Source: Planctomycetota bacterium
GTDB taxonomy: Bacteria > Planctomycetota > UBA1135 > GCA-002686595
Reading direction: 5' to 3'
Assembly: GCA_009691855.1 (NCBI GenBank)
Contig: SIAI01000038.1
Span: forward strand, 1-38,332
Length of the DNA: 38,332 nucleotides
A model generated the notes under the pieces. That model worked only from the letters and a program-made list of their open reading frames with translations. It searched no databases and was not told the origin of the DNA. A program made the position numbers and the translations under genes. This document shows positions 21,694 through 32,441 of this stretch, piece after piece (position 1 is the first letter of the stretch; each line of letters starts with the position of its first letter).

Positions 21694-23201
21694 ATGGCAA
21701 CCAAGCTTCCTGGCCAGCTTCCTGGTCAGTCGGATTCGGATCCCGAGCCCTTGGACGACGCGGGCATGCCGGAGGGTCTGACCTTCGACGACGTTCTGCT
21801 CGTCCCGCGCCACTCCGACCTCCTGCCACGCGAGGTCGACGTGCAGACGCGCTTCTCGCGCCACGTGCCGCTCAAGATCCCGCTCTCCTCGGCGGCCATG
21901 GACACGGTCACCGAATGGCGCCTGGCGGTGACGCTGGCGCGCGAGGGCGGGATCGGCATCATCCACCGCAACCTCACGCTCGAGGCCCAGATCCGCGAGG
22001 TGGACAAGGTCAAGCGCTCGGCCAACGGCATCATCCTCGATCCGGTCACGCTGCCGCCCACCGCGACCATGGTCCAGGCGCGCGAGATCATGGCGCGCCA
22101 GAACATCTCCGGCCTGCCGATCGTCGAGGGCCACACGGTGGTCGGGATCCTCACGCGCCGCGACTGCCGCTTCCAGACCTCCGACGATACCCCCGTGGCG
22201 CGCGTGATGACCAGCGACCGTCTGGTCACGGCCCCGCCCGGGACCTCGCTCGAGCAGGCGCGCGAGCTGCTCTACAAGCACAAGATCGAGAAGCTGATCA
22301 TCGCCGACAAGAACATGCGCCTGTGCGGGCTGATCACGATGAAGGACCTCGACATGCTCGAGGCTTTTCCCAGCTCGGCCCACGACGAGCGCGGGCGTCT
22401 GCGCGTCGGCGCCGCGATCGGCGTGCGCGACTACGAGCGCGCCGAGGGCCTGGTGGCGGCGGGCGTGGACGTGCTGGTCGTCGACACGGCTCATGGACAC
22501 TCGGCCAACGTGCTCGAGACCGTCCAGGCGCTCAAGAAGAAGCACGCCGTGGACGTGGTGGCAGGCAACGTCGCCACTCCCGCCGCGGCGCGCGAGCTGG
22601 CGCGCGCTGGGGCCGATGGAATCAAAGTGGGCATCGGGCCGGGCTCGATCTGCACCACGCGCATCATCGCCGGCGTGGGCGTGCCGCAGTTCAGCGCCAT
22701 CCAGTGGGTCGCGGCCGCGGCGAAGAGCCAGGACGTGCCGGTGATCGGCGACGGCGGCATCCGCTTCTCGGGCGACGTCACCAAGGCGCTCGCCGCCGGC
22801 GCCTCGAGCTGCATGATCGGCAGCCTCTTCGCGGGCGTCGAGGAAAGCCCGGGCGAGACGATCCTCTCGCGCGGACGCACCTTCAAGTCGGTGCGCGGCA
22901 TGGGCTCGCTCGGCGCCATGGTCGATGGCGGCAAGGAACGCTATCGCCAGGGCGACGTGAAGGAGGTCGGCAAGCTGGTGCCCGAGGGCATCGAGGGCAT
23001 GGTGCCGTACAAGGGCAAGCTCTCGGACTTCGTCTACCAGCTGGTGGGTGGCGTGCGCGCCGGCATGGGCTACTGCGGCGCGCGCACGATCCCGGACCTC
23101 TGGCGCGACGCGCGCTTCGTGCGCGTGACCGTGGCCGGCCAGCGCGAGAGTCATCCGCACGACGTGGTGATCACCAAGGAGTCCCCGAACTACTTCCAGG
23201 A

Positions 23202-23205
<4 letters not shown>
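21694..23205 (+). CDS. guaB: IMP dehydrogenase
   Basis: The product is 503 residues. It oxidises IMP to XMP with NAD, the committed step of GMP synthesis. Visible features are the start of the barrel [18 protein letters not shown] and [15 protein letters not shown] pair of CBS domains follows (about 115-235, [20 protein letters not shown] and [20 protein letters not shown]). The catalytic cysteine loop is [20 protein letters not shown], and [12 protein letters not shown] and MGSLGAM come next. The first 24 residues are acidic and poorly conserved; the family usually starts near MPEGLTFDD (21766). ATG 21694 is preferred because of the promoter spacing. Its stop overlaps the guaA start as ATGA. 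Confidence 0.96.
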
Positions 23206-24757
<1,552 letters not shown>

Positions 24758-24767
<10 letters not shown>

Positions 24768-25417
24768 ATCAAGCCGACGATTCATTCCGTGCCTTCTCCG
24801 AGGAAGTCCGCACTCTTCGGTTGAACTGGGTCTTGTTCCGCCACCTGTTCAACCGTGACATCGCAACCGGCACACCAGAAGATGTGGTTCGAGCAGGCGC
24901 GGAGGCCTACCGAGTCACGGGTGGGGCTTCGGAGATCTTCTTCAAGTATGCGCGCTACCAGATGCTGCGTGGCGCGCTCTTGGACCTCTGTCGACTCAAC
25001 GATCGCAACGACCAGGAGAACCTGACTCTTGCCCGGATGTTGAAGCTCACGGATTTCTCCAAGGCACTTCGGCTTCGTGGGCACGCGGAACAATCTCAAA
25101 AGGAGGCCTATGACCTCGTGCATCAGTCAGAAGGCATCTGGTGGTTGCGAAACAAGAAGATCACCCATCTGGACTTTGACGTCGCAGCGGGCACCGGACC
25201 TGATCACGATCCCGAGATCATCGACGCGGCGGATGAGGCGATAAGGTGGGTCGTCGATTTCGCTCGAGTCTTGACGGCCAGCCGAGAAGGCAAACCCTAC
25301 GAGCCTCCGTCTGCCAGAGATGAAGAAGTGACGGAGGCAAGGGCCAGCGTTGAGCGCCTAGTACGAGTGCTGGGTCTCGGCTTGAAGTACGAGCCTCACA
25401 ACCCGATCTCAGCGTAG
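24758..25417 (+). CDS. HEPN-like protein resembling AbiU2
   Basis: The product is 219 residues from GTG 24758, overlapping the guaA stop by ten bases. The frame is largely helical: FFKYARYQMLRGALLDLCRL, then DRNDQENLTLARML, and IWWLRNKKITHLDF. RNKKITH (131-137) fits the R-x4-6-H motif of HEPN domains, many of which are RNases in abortive-infection or toxin systems; layout and tryptophans resemble AbiU2. Composition differs from the neighbours: its first 60 bases past 24780 are about 55% G+C against roughly 70% around it, so recent transfer is likely. No partner antitoxin gene is evident. It could instead be a housekeeping HEPN protein. It ends overlapping the pseudogene on the other strand by 22 bases. 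Confidence 0.6.
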
Positions 25418-26200
25418 AGCGGCGCCACCTCTACCACTCCCCCATCGCGCGCCGAGCGCCGCAGCGCCTCCATCACGCAGAACGTGCGCAGGCCGTGCTC
25501 GAGGTCGGGTTGGTGCGGGGTGCCGTCGATCAGCGCGCCCGCGAAGTGCTCGGCGTAGTTGGCGAACTCGCCGTAGTGCATGCCGTGCACCTCGCTGTTG
25601 AAGGTAGTGGTGGCGCAGGACATGGAGCGCGTCCTCGGTGAGCTCGCTGCCGTCGGGGGCGGTGTGCAGGTAGCGCATGTCGTGGTACTGGGCGAGGCTC
25701 GTGCCGGCGCTGCCGCATAGAAGGAGCTCGATCGCGTTGCGCGCGCTCGGGAGCTCGTGCAGACCGTAGTGACCCATGACGCGCGCCACTCGCCCGTCGG
25801 CGGCGCGCAGGTTAGCGCAGTAGACGTCGAAGCCGGCGTGGCCGTGCTCGCGCGCGAGCGCCGACGTGCTCCCGAAGGCGTGCACGCTCTCGACCGGGCC
25901 GAGGTACCCGGTGGCGAGGTCGACGGGATGCGAGAGCCCGAGGAACACCCAGTCCGTGTCGCGCGCGACCCACTCGCTCTTCCGGTAGTACCAGTCCATG
26001 CGGTGCACGTAGTGCGCGTCGAGGAGCTCGAGCGCCGGCGCGCGCGAGGCCCAGGATCAGCGTCGCGCCCTCGTGCAGGCCGAGCACCCCGATGCCCTTC
26101 TGCACCGCCGCCGGCGCACGGGGAAGGTGCGGCGGATGCCGGGGATGAACTCGCCGGAAGCGCTCAGGCCGGAGAAGGTAGCCAACGCAGGTTGGCGTAC
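25396..26200 (-). pseudogene. Decayed Gfo/Idh/MocA-type oxidoreductase
   Basis: Protein-like sequence is spread over several frames. Near 26180-26100 one frame reads GLSASGEFIPGIRRTFPV. Another continues KGIGVLGLHEGATLILGLARA to about 26035. A third reads PALELLDAHYVHRMDWYYRK, through VFLGLSHPVDLATGYLG, to TEDAL near 25625. A fourth runs MSCATTTFNSEVHGMHYGEF to a stop at 25396. Pieces of an NAD-dependent sugar oxidoreductase are recognisable, but at least three frameshifts and probably an internal deletion have destroyed it. Stop codons read as selenocysteine do not explain it, because the breaks are changes of frame. The boundary at the 5' end is approximate. Confidence 0.75.
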
Positions 26201-26273
26201 GATCTCTGCCGCCGGTGCGAGGACGCGGCTTTCGCGCATCGGGCCAGGAAGCCGTGCCGTCCCAGCGCTCACC

Positions 26274-27386
26274 ATGCTCACCACCCTCGCCCTCGTCGGC
26301 GTGCTCGTGTTCGGCCAGACCGAGGTCCGCGTGCTCCGGCCCGATGGACGGGCCGCGGCGGCGGCCAAGGTCACATGTCAGGTGGGCCTGGCGCGCTTCG
26401 CGCTGAGCGCGGACTTCGAGCGCTGGAGCGCGCTGCAACGGCTGGAAGCCGAGAGTGACGCGGGCGGGGCGGCGCACTTCGCGGTCGAGCCCGGGGCGCG
26501 CCTGACGGTCTTCGCGCGCCAGGGGAACCTGGCCGGCTGGGTCGAGAGCGTTGCCGAGGACGGCGCAGGCACACCACTCGCGCTCACCCTGCAGCCGACG
26601 GGCGAGCTCGACGGCAAACTCTCGAGCCGGCGCAGCCTGCGCGGCTACACGCTGCGCGCGAGCGCGGCGCGCGGCGGCGAGACCAGGAACCTCGAGCTCG
26701 GCTCGGACGAGGAGTGGACCTTGTCGGACCTGCCCAGCGGCGAGATCGAGCTCGAGCTGCGCTACGGCAACTGGCTCGCGCTGCGGAAGTCCGCAACGGT
26801 CGTCGCCGGCAAAAAGACCAAGGTGCCAGTGCTCAAGGTCGGCGAGGAGTTTCTGCTCGGCCCCGACCCGCTGGTGGACGCGCAGAAGATCCGCCTCATC
26901 GGCGCGGACAAGAAGCCCGTGGCGGGGCGCAAGATGGCCTGGTCGGCGCCGCACATGGACGGCTGGATGCCGAGCGACGAGGAAGGCGAGATCGCCTTGG
27001 TCGGGGGTGGCGTCATGATCGGTCCACCACCCTTCGTGCTACGACTGGGCTCGCTCGGCATCGACCAGGAGGAGCGCTTCCTGGGCAAGCTCGTGGGCGT
27101 CAAGTCCGGCACGGCACTGGTCGAGGTCGGGCCGCGGCTCGAGCCGTTGCTGGTGAAGGTGACGCGCGGGGAGAAGGCGCTCGCGCGCTTCCAGCTCTTC
27201 GCCGTCAGCGGCGGCGAGGAGCCGCGCGTGTGGTACGGGAAGCTCGAGGGCGACGCGTTCCGCGTGCTCGTGCCGCCGGGCGAGCTGCGCCTCGTGGTCG
27301 GCACGGCCGACGGCAAGCTCCACGAGGAGAAGCTGGTGAAGCCCGCCGGCGAGTTCGCCTACGAGGTGCGCCTCACCGGGGAATGA
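26274..27386 (+). CDS. Secreted beta-rich protein, carboxypeptidase-regulatory-like
   Basis: The product is 370 residues from ATG 26274. A frame upstream is open but reads arginine-rich; the chosen ATG gives a signal-like start (MLTTLALVGVLVFGQT). The body is strand-rich with patterns such as EVRVLRPDGRAAAAAKVTC, LTLQPTGELDGKLSSRRSL and LSDLPSGEIELELRYG, typical of repeated Ig-like carboxypeptidase-regulatory folds in planctomycete surface proteins. No catalytic motif is seen. It is convergent with rho and separated from the rho stop by 37 bases. A structural or binding role outside the cytoplasm is inferred; no precise family is claimed. Confidence 0.7.
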   Translation: MLTTLALVGVLVFGQTEVRVLRPDGRAAAAAKVTCQVGLARFALSADFERWSALQRLEAESDAGGAAHFAVEPGARLTVFARQGNLAGWVESVAEDGAGTPLALTLQPTGELDGKLSSRRSLRGYTLRASAARGGETRNLELGSDEEWTLSDLPSGEIELELRYGNWLALRKSATVVAGKKTKVPVLKVGEEFLLGPDPLVDAQKIRLIGADKKPVAGRKMAWSAPHMDGWMPSDEEGEIALVGGGVMIGPPPFVLRLGSLGIDQEERFLGKLVGVKSGTALVEVGPRLEPLLVKVTRGEKALARFQLFAVSGGEEPRVWYGKLEGDAFRVLVPPGELRLVVGTADGKLHEEKLVKPAGEFAYEVRLTGE

Positions 27387-27423
27387 AGAGCCCGGCTTGG
27401 AGCCTGGCGGTCCCAGGTCGCGC

Positions 27424-29364
27424 CTACCAGCGCATGCGTACCGGGCTGACCGTCTGCTTGTCCTCGCCCGCGTCGGGGTCGACGTCGAAGCGCATGAGGA
27501 AGTCGTCGATCTTGTCGACGTCCTCGAGCTTGCCGATCAAGAGCTCCATGGCCTCCGCGAAGTGCATGCGCATCAAGACGCGGCGCAGGGTGTTGACGCG
27601 CGCCAGGCGCTTGGCGGAGTGCAGCTTCTCGTCCTTGCGCGTGCCCGAGCGCTCCAGGTCGATGGCCGGGAAGATGCGCCGGTCGGAGAGTTTTCGCGAG
27701 AGCACGAGCTCCATGTTGCCGGTGCCCTTGAACTCCTCGAAGATGTACTGGTCCATCTTCGAGCCGGTCTCGATCAGGGCCGTGCCCAGGATGGTCAGCG
27801 AGCCGGCCTCCTCGGTGTTGCGCGCCGAGCCGAACAGGGCCTTGGGCCGCTCGAGCGCGCGCGTGTCGATGCCACCCGACATGGTCTTGCCGCTGTTGCC
27901 CCACACGTTGTTGGCCGCGCGGCCGAGGCGCGTCAGCGAGTCGATCAAGAGCAGCACGTCCTGGCCGAGCTCGACCAGGTGCCGCGCTCGGCGCCACACG
28001 ACCTCGGCCAGCTCGACGTGCTTCTTGGCCGGCTCGTCGTTGGTGCTGACGAAGACCTCGCCCTTCGCGACCGAGCGCTTCCACTCCGTCGCTTCCTCGG
28101 GACGCTCGTCCACCAGCAGCACCATCAGGTGCACGTCCGGGTAGGTCGCCTCGACCGCCTTGGCGATCTGGCGCAAGAGGATCGTCTTGCCCGAGCGCGG
28201 CGGCGCGACGATCAGGCCGCGCTGGCCGCGCCCGATCGGGCACAGGAGGTCGATGACCTTGAGCGAGACCTCGCCCGAGGCGTCGCCCATGGCGTAGTGG
28301 AAGTCCGGGTCGATCGTGACCAGGTTCTTGAACACCGGCACGTTGCGCAGCTCGCGCGGGTCCTTGCCGTCGACGCTGAGCACGTCAGTGAGCTCCCACC
28401 TGTTACGGCCCTGCCCGCGGCGGACGTGGCCCTTGACCAGCGCGCCCTCGCGCAGGTTGAACTTCTGCAGTTGCCAGGGCGCGACGTGCACGTCGTCCTT
28501 GGAGGGTAGGTAGTCGGCCGCGCGCATGCGCAGCTCGCCGTGGTTGCCGAAATCGACCACTAGCATGCCCTCGACCTCACGCTCCTCCTGCAGCGGCGGC
28601 GGGCGCGGCTCGCGCGGCGGATGGGCGGCTGCGTGGCGCTGCCCGGAATGCGGAGCGCCCGGCCCGGACGGAGCGGCGTGCGGCGCAGCCGTGCCCCCAC
28701 CCTCGCCCTGGGGCGCGAGATCGTCGAGCGGCAGGCCGAGACGACGGCGACGGCGGCGCTCTTGCCAGCGGCGGCGCCGCTCGGCGCGGCCCGAGCGGCG
28801 CGGCGGCGCGCTGGGATCGACCGGGCCCTGCTCGAAGCCGCGCTCGCCGGATTGGGGCGGCGCATCGGATTCGGAGTCCTGCGCGCCATCGTCCCCATCG
28901 ACAGCGGGTGCCGCGCCGTTCGGGCGCGGTTCGTACTCGCGCTCTTCGCGCGCGAAGTCCTCGTGCTCGCGCTCGGCGGGTTCTCGCTCCCCTGTCGCGG
29001 CACGCTCGGTGTTCGGCTCGCGTTGCGTCGGAGCACCCGTCGCGCTCGCGCCCTTGCCCGCGTCCTCCGTGCGCTCTCCCCGCCCTCGTCCGCGACCGCG
29101 GCGGCGACGACGAGGACGACCGCGCTCTTCGCCTTCGGCACCCTCGGCGCGCGCTTCAGGCGCGCGGCGCTCGGGACGAGCTTCCGGCGCACGACTCTCG
29201 ACGCGCGGCTCTGGTGCGCGGCTCTCGCTGCGCGCTTCCGGTTGCGGCTGACTCGCCTTCGGCGCGCGCGCGGCGGCGGCGGGCTTCTCCGGCGGTGTAT
29301 CGAAGGTGCCGGCTCCGAAGGGAAGGGGGTCGGAGCGGGGCGGTGCGTTCTTCTTGGAAGCCAA
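27424..29364 (-). CDS. rho: Transcription termination factor Rho with long disordered N-terminus
   Basis: The product is 646 residues against about 420 in E. coli. The start is TTG 29364, with AGAGGA eight bases upstream as a ribosome site. Residues 1-265 are an Arg/Glu/Pro/Ala-rich disordered region with repeats around SRAPE and RRAPEAR, and the basic tract RPRRRRRGRGRGRGER. The usual N-terminal helical domain is not seen. The RNA-binding fold spans about 266-340. The motor has Walker A APPRSGKT (387-394), VDERPEEATEW, Walker B VLLLIDSLTRLGRA and EEFKGTGNMELVLSRK. Rho is the hexameric RNA-dependent ATPase that ends transcription. In the RNP1 position GFGFLR of E. coli, this protein reads GNHGELR, losing both aromatic residues. 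Confidence 0.93.
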   Translation of the reverse strand: MASKKNAPPRSDPLPFGAGTFDTPPEKPAAAARAPKASQPQPEARSESRAPEPRVESRAPEARPERRAPEARAEGAEGEERGRPRRRRRGRGRGRGERTEDAGKGASATGAPTQREPNTERAATGEREPAEREHEDFAREEREYEPRPNGAAPAVDGDDGAQDSESDAPPQSGERGFEQGPVDPSAPPRRSGRAERRRRWQERRRRRRLGLPLDDLAPQGEGGGTAAPHAAPSGPGAPHSGQRHAAAHPPREPRPPPLQEEREVEGMLVVDFGNHGELRMRAADYLPSKDDVHVAPWQLQKFNLREGALVKGHVRRGQGRNRWELTDVLSVDGKDPRELRNVPVFKNLVTIDPDFHYAMGDASGEVSLKVIDLLCPIGRGQRGLIVAPPRSGKTILLRQIAKAVEATYPDVHLMVLLVDERPEEATEWKRSVAKGEVFVSTNDEPAKKHVELAEVVWRRARHLVELGQDVLLLIDSLTRLGRAANNVWGNSGKTMSGGIDTRALERPKALFGSARNTEEAGSLTILGTALIETGSKMDQYIFEEFKGTGNMELVLSRKLSDRRIFPAIDLERSGTRKDEKLHSAKRLARVNTLRRVLMRMHFAEAMELLIGKLEDVDKIDDFLMRFDVDPDAGEDKQTVSPVRMRW

Positions 29365-29745
29365 AGTCTTGGTCCTCTGCGGGATGCGGAGGCAGTCGTC
29401 CGTTCTCTTTCCCGGGCTCGGTGCGAGGCCGGGAATCGGAGCTCGTGCTCAGGCCGGAGGTGCGGCCCGTCGAAGCCAGGAAGCGGTCGGAGGCCTACGG
29501 CCTCCAGGCCTCCCACCGGATCCCACGGCCGAAACGGCTATTCTCGCCGTCACGCCGCGGGTCGGAGGCGCCACGCTCGTCACCCCGAGCGCGACGCTCG
29601 GAGGGGAAGGAAAGGCGCCCGGCCTCTCGAATGGAGAATGCACCAAGCGGGCCCATCCTGCACCAGGAAAAAACGCCTTTCCTGGCCGCTCGTCTCCATT
29701 GAACATCGGCCCGCGGCGCCTGGGCCCTTAGGCCCAGGGCGGAAA
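29365..29745. other. Intergenic region between pyrE and rho with three hairpins
   Basis: These 381 bases hold the 3' flank of pyrE and the upstream region of rho. Perfect inverted repeats lie at 29489-29505 (GGAGGCC, TAC, GGCCTCC), 29663-29685 (CCAGGAAA, seven bases, TTTCCTGG) and 29719-29738. Rho genes are often controlled by termination in their own leaders, so the first two, in the probable rho upstream region, may matter. No clear -10/-35 pair is visible on the minus strand and I find no coding sequence. Confidence 0.45.
29719..29738 (-). terminator. Hairpin directly after pyrE
   Basis: CCTGGGCC and GGCCCAGG pair around a four-base loop, beginning seven bases after the pyrE stop. The position suits a terminator or a 3'-end-protecting structure. 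A T-tract is missing, so any termination may need Rho. Confidence 0.45.
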
Positions 29746-30429
29746 TCAGCTTCCGCCGTAGCGCGCGCGGTAGTCGCGGATCCGTCCGAGGACTTCCGCG
29801 TCCAGGCCCGGTCGGCCCTGGGCAACGGGCACGGCGAGCGCGGCGACGATCTCGTCGATGCTCGCGATCGCGAAGCAGGGCATGCCGAATTCGGCCTCCA
29901 GCTCGCGCAGCGCACTCTTCTCGCCCGTCCCGCGCTCCTGGCGATCCACGGCCACGACCAGGCCGGCGAGCCGTACCTTGGCTGCGGCGCGCAACAAGGG
30001 CACGGTCTCGCGGATCGAGGTTCCGGCGGTGGTCACGTCCTCGACGATCACCACGCGATCGCCGTCCTTCAGCTTGTGGCCCACGAGCCGGCCGCCCTCA
30101 CCGTGGTCCTTGGCTTCCTTGCGATTGAAGCAGAAAGACGCGTCGCGTCCGTGCTCGCTCGACAACGTCATGGCCGTGGCCACGACCAGCGGGATGCCCT
30201 TGTAGGCCGGGCCGAAGAGGACGTCGAAGTCCTCGCCCAGGCGCGCGCGGATGGCGCGCGCGTAGAAGCTGCCCAGGCGCTGCACCTCGCTGCCGCGGCT
30301 GAAGCGCGCGAAGTCCATGAAGTAGGGCGTGCGCCGCCCGCTCTTCGTCTGGAAGTCTCCGAAGGCGAGAACCCCGGTGTCGAGCAGGAACTCGACGAAC
30401 GCGCGCGTCTCGGTGAGCGTGGCAGTCAT
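29746..30429 (-). CDS. pyrE: Orotate phosphoribosyltransferase
   Basis: The 227-residue enzyme makes orotidine monophosphate from orotate and PRPP in pyrimidine synthesis. Visible features are the N-terminus AFVEFLLDTGVLAFGDFQTK, the substrate segment GRRTPYFMDFARFS, FGPAYKGIPL, the catalytic-loop region FNRKEAKDHGEGGRLVG, and the PRPP motif VVIVEDVTTAGTS. Length is normal. No other pyrimidine gene is nearby. It lies 60 bases downstream of a tRNA-Pro gene on the same strand, so they may share transcription. A hairpin follows its stop. Confidence 0.95.
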   Translation of the reverse strand: MTATLTETRAFVEFLLDTGVLAFGDFQTKSGRRTPYFMDFARFSRGSEVQRLGSFYARAIRARLGEDFDVLFGPAYKGIPLVVATAMTLSSEHGRDASFCFNRKEAKDHGEGGRLVGHKLKDGDRVVIVEDVTTAGTSIRETVPLLRAAAKVRLAGLVVAVDRQERGTGEKSALRELEAEFGMPCFAIASIDEIVAALAVPVAQGRPGLDAEVLGRIRDYRARYGGS

Positions 30430-30489
30430 CCTGCGCAGGAGAGTTCTCGGGAACCCCCGCGCCCGGCGAGCCGGGGCCGTCGGGGATGG

Positions 30490-30567
30490 TGGTCGGGGTG
30501 ACTGGATTTGAACCAGCGACCTCTTGGTCCCGAACCAAGCGCTCTAGCCAAGCTGAGCCACACCCCG
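30490..30567 (-). tRNA. tRNA-Pro (anticodon CGG)
   Basis: The reverse strand folds into a full cloverleaf of 78 bases including an encoded CCA end. The acceptor stem is CGGGGTG with CACCCCG, discriminator A. The D-stem is GCTC with GAGC. The anticodon stem is CTTGG with CCAAG around loop TTCGGGA, giving anticodon CGG that reads CCG. The T-arm contains GGTTCAAATCC. It matches bacterial proline tRNAs, whose loop is typically TTCGGGA. Confidence 0.95.
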
Positions 30568-30706
30568 TTGAAGGGCGGTCAGGTTAGGTGGACCGCAGAG
30601 CCCCGTCAAGGCGCGGGGAGCCTTCGTGGAGCCGCCGGCATGGCGCGGGGAGGCCGGAGACCCGAGGCCGGTGCCTCCGTCGTGCGGCGCGGGCTCCTCA
30701 CCCCGG

Positions 30707-32260
30707 TCAGTGGCCCAGATCGACGAACGTGCCGCCGTTCTCGGCCGCCAGACGCTGCATGAAGTCCTTCTCGAACTCGCCCAGCGTGATGGTGTGGATC
30801 ACCACCTTGCGCAGCTCGTTGGCCGAGCGAATCTCGCGCAGCACGTCGTCGGGCTCGACGAACTTGCCGTGCGAGGGCCGACCGTCGGACAGGAAAAAGA
30901 TCGTGTCGACCGCGGTCTCGTAGTCGCGCGTCTCCTTGCCTTCCTCCACTCCGAGCGCGGTCATCAGCGCTGCGTAGGTGTTGGTCTTGCCGCCCTCCAG
31001 ATTGGCCGCCCCCACCAGACCCGCGCGCGCCAGGTCCTCCTTGGAGTTGCCGCCGATGGCCTCCAGCCGGGACGTCCAGGCCTCGGCGCTCGACTTGTTG
31101 AGCGGGTTGGCGCGCACGAGGTCCTTCTTCCACGGCTTCACTTCGGTGGCGAAGGAGATGATGTTGAACTGCACGTACGGCTCGAGCGAGCGCACGGTCT
31201 TGATCAGCTCGGTCTTGATGACATCGATGCGCTTCCAGGAGGGGTAGTCGGTCTCCTTGAACTTCTCCTTGTTCACGACCTCCTGCTCCATCGAGCCGGA
31301 CACGTCGATGACGAAGATGATCGACTTGCTCGGTGTGTCGATGCCGTGATAGGCGACGGCGCCGGGCGGAGGTTGATACTCAGCCTTGCGCTGCGCCTGG
31401 ATCTCACGCAGCTTCTTCAGCTCCTCCTCCGTCGGGATCTTGAAGCGGCCCTCGAAGCTCTTCCAGAAGTTCTGCCACGCATCCAGGCGCGGCCCGAGAT
31501 CGCGGCCGGTGATCTTGCCGAGGGCCAGGCCGATGTCCTCGACCAGGCGGCCCTCCTCGCGCGCCATGCGCGTGATCAGCGGGCCGATCGAGTCGACGTG
31601 CCGCACCTTGGCCAGCGCGTGGATGGCGGAGGCACGCACCTGCCAGGACTCGTGGCCCAGGTCGGTGCGCGCGGGCGCCAGGACGAGCTCCGACTTCAGG
31701 TCGGCCAGGGCTTCCAGCGACGCGCTGCGCACGGCGTGTTCGGTCTCGCCGCAGTGCGCCGCGATCGCTTCCGCCGAGCTCAGGTCGCCGACGATCGACA
31801 GGGCCTGGATCGCGCGCCGACGGACGTCCCACGAGCCGTCAGCGAGCAAGGGCAGGATCCCGGCCTGGGAATCCGCATAGTGCCCCTGGGCCAGTGCGCG
31901 CAGGATGCCGACCTTGATCTCCGGGCTGGTCGTGGTCGTGAGCGCGGCCAACAGGCGCTCCACCGGCGGTCGCGTCTTGAACTTAGCCAGCACGCGCGTC
32001 GCGGACATGCCGACCTCGGGCTCGGCCGTCTCGTACAGCGGCGTGAGCACGTCGACCACCTCGGGCAGCTCGCTGCCCTCGAGCGACAGCACGGCCTCGA
32101 TCCGCGTGGGCGTGTCCTTGTACTTGCGGAAGTACTTCTTGAACTCGGTGACGATCTCCTCGTCACCGTCGGCCTGGGCCGCGAGCGCGGTCCAGCTCAA
32201 GCACAACACGAGAAGGATGTGGAGGGACGCAGCCAGCCGCTTCCAGGAGATCAGGCCCAT
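30707..32260 (-). CDS. Secreted HEAT-repeat and VWA-domain protein
   Basis: The product is 517 residues. A signal peptide (ASLHILLVLCLSWTALAAQA) is followed by helical HEAT-like repeats from about 35 to 255, each with a pattern such as SWDVRRRAIQALSIVG and SWQVRASAIHALAKV. A VWA domain spans about 312-510 with the MIDAS residues in DVSGS (319-323), a threonine in GGKTNTYAAL and an aspartate in FFLSDGRPSHG. The metal site looks complete. VWA domains bind protein ligands through Mg; HEAT arrays are scaffolds. The combination in a secreted protein is common in planctomycetes, and its partner is unknown. A -10-like TAGAGT lies nine bases before the ATG. Confidence 0.85.
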   Translation of the reverse strand: MGLISWKRLAASLHILLVLCLSWTALAAQADGDEEIVTEFKKYFRKYKDTPTRIEAVLSLEGSELPEVVDVLTPLYETAEPEVGMSATRVLAKFKTRPPVERLLAALTTTTSPEIKVGILRALAQGHYADSQAGILPLLADGSWDVRRRAIQALSIVGDLSSAEAIAAHCGETEHAVRSASLEALADLKSELVLAPARTDLGHESWQVRASAIHALAKVRHVDSIGPLITRMAREEGRLVEDIGLALGKITGRDLGPRLDAWQNFWKSFEGRFKIPTEEELKKLREIQAQRKAEYQPPPGAVAYHGIDTPSKSIIFVIDVSGSMEQEVVNKEKFKETDYPSWKRIDVIKTELIKTVRSLEPYVQFNIISFATEVKPWKKDLVRANPLNKSSAEAWTSRLEAIGGNSKEDLARAGLVGAANLEGGKTNTYAALMTALGVEEGKETRDYETAVDTIFFLSDGRPSHGKFVEPDDVLREIRSANELRKVVIHTITLGEFEKDFMQRLAAENGGTFVDLGH

Positions 32261-32269
32261 GGCGGAGCT

Positions 32270-32275
32270 ACTCTA
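32270..32275 (-). promoter_or_regulatory. Possible -10 box before the HEAT/VWA gene
   Basis: TAGAGT on the minus strand lies nine bases before the ATG at 32260. The upstream -35 region is not convincing. If used, the mRNA leader would be two or three bases long. Confidence 0.3.
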
Positions 32276-32441
32276 GCGCTTCGCTGCCCCAGAGCTACAG
32301 ACGCACTCGAGCGAGCCGACAGGGGCTCGCGCCGAGAAGGTCGGCGCGCGAGCGGCCACGTCCACGCCGCCGTGGCGCGGAATCCTGGATCACGGGCTTC
32401 CAAAGAACAAGTCGTTCAGGCGCGTGCGCCGCCAGCAACCC

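Noticed and set aside
25396..26008. Programmed frameshifting or selenocysteine as the explanation for the broken oxidoreductase
   Set aside because: Several shifts in different places and a missing N-terminal nucleotide loop fit decay; a single recoding event cannot account for them.
28700..29360. A CRISPR or tandem-repeat array in the repetitive 5' part of rho
   Set aside because: The repeats are degenerate codon-level copies inside a coding frame with no regular spacer structure.
28621..30501. A 626-residue plus-strand frame opposite rho and pyrE
   Set aside because: The strand opposite has rho and pyrE with full motifs. This frame is open only because of base composition.
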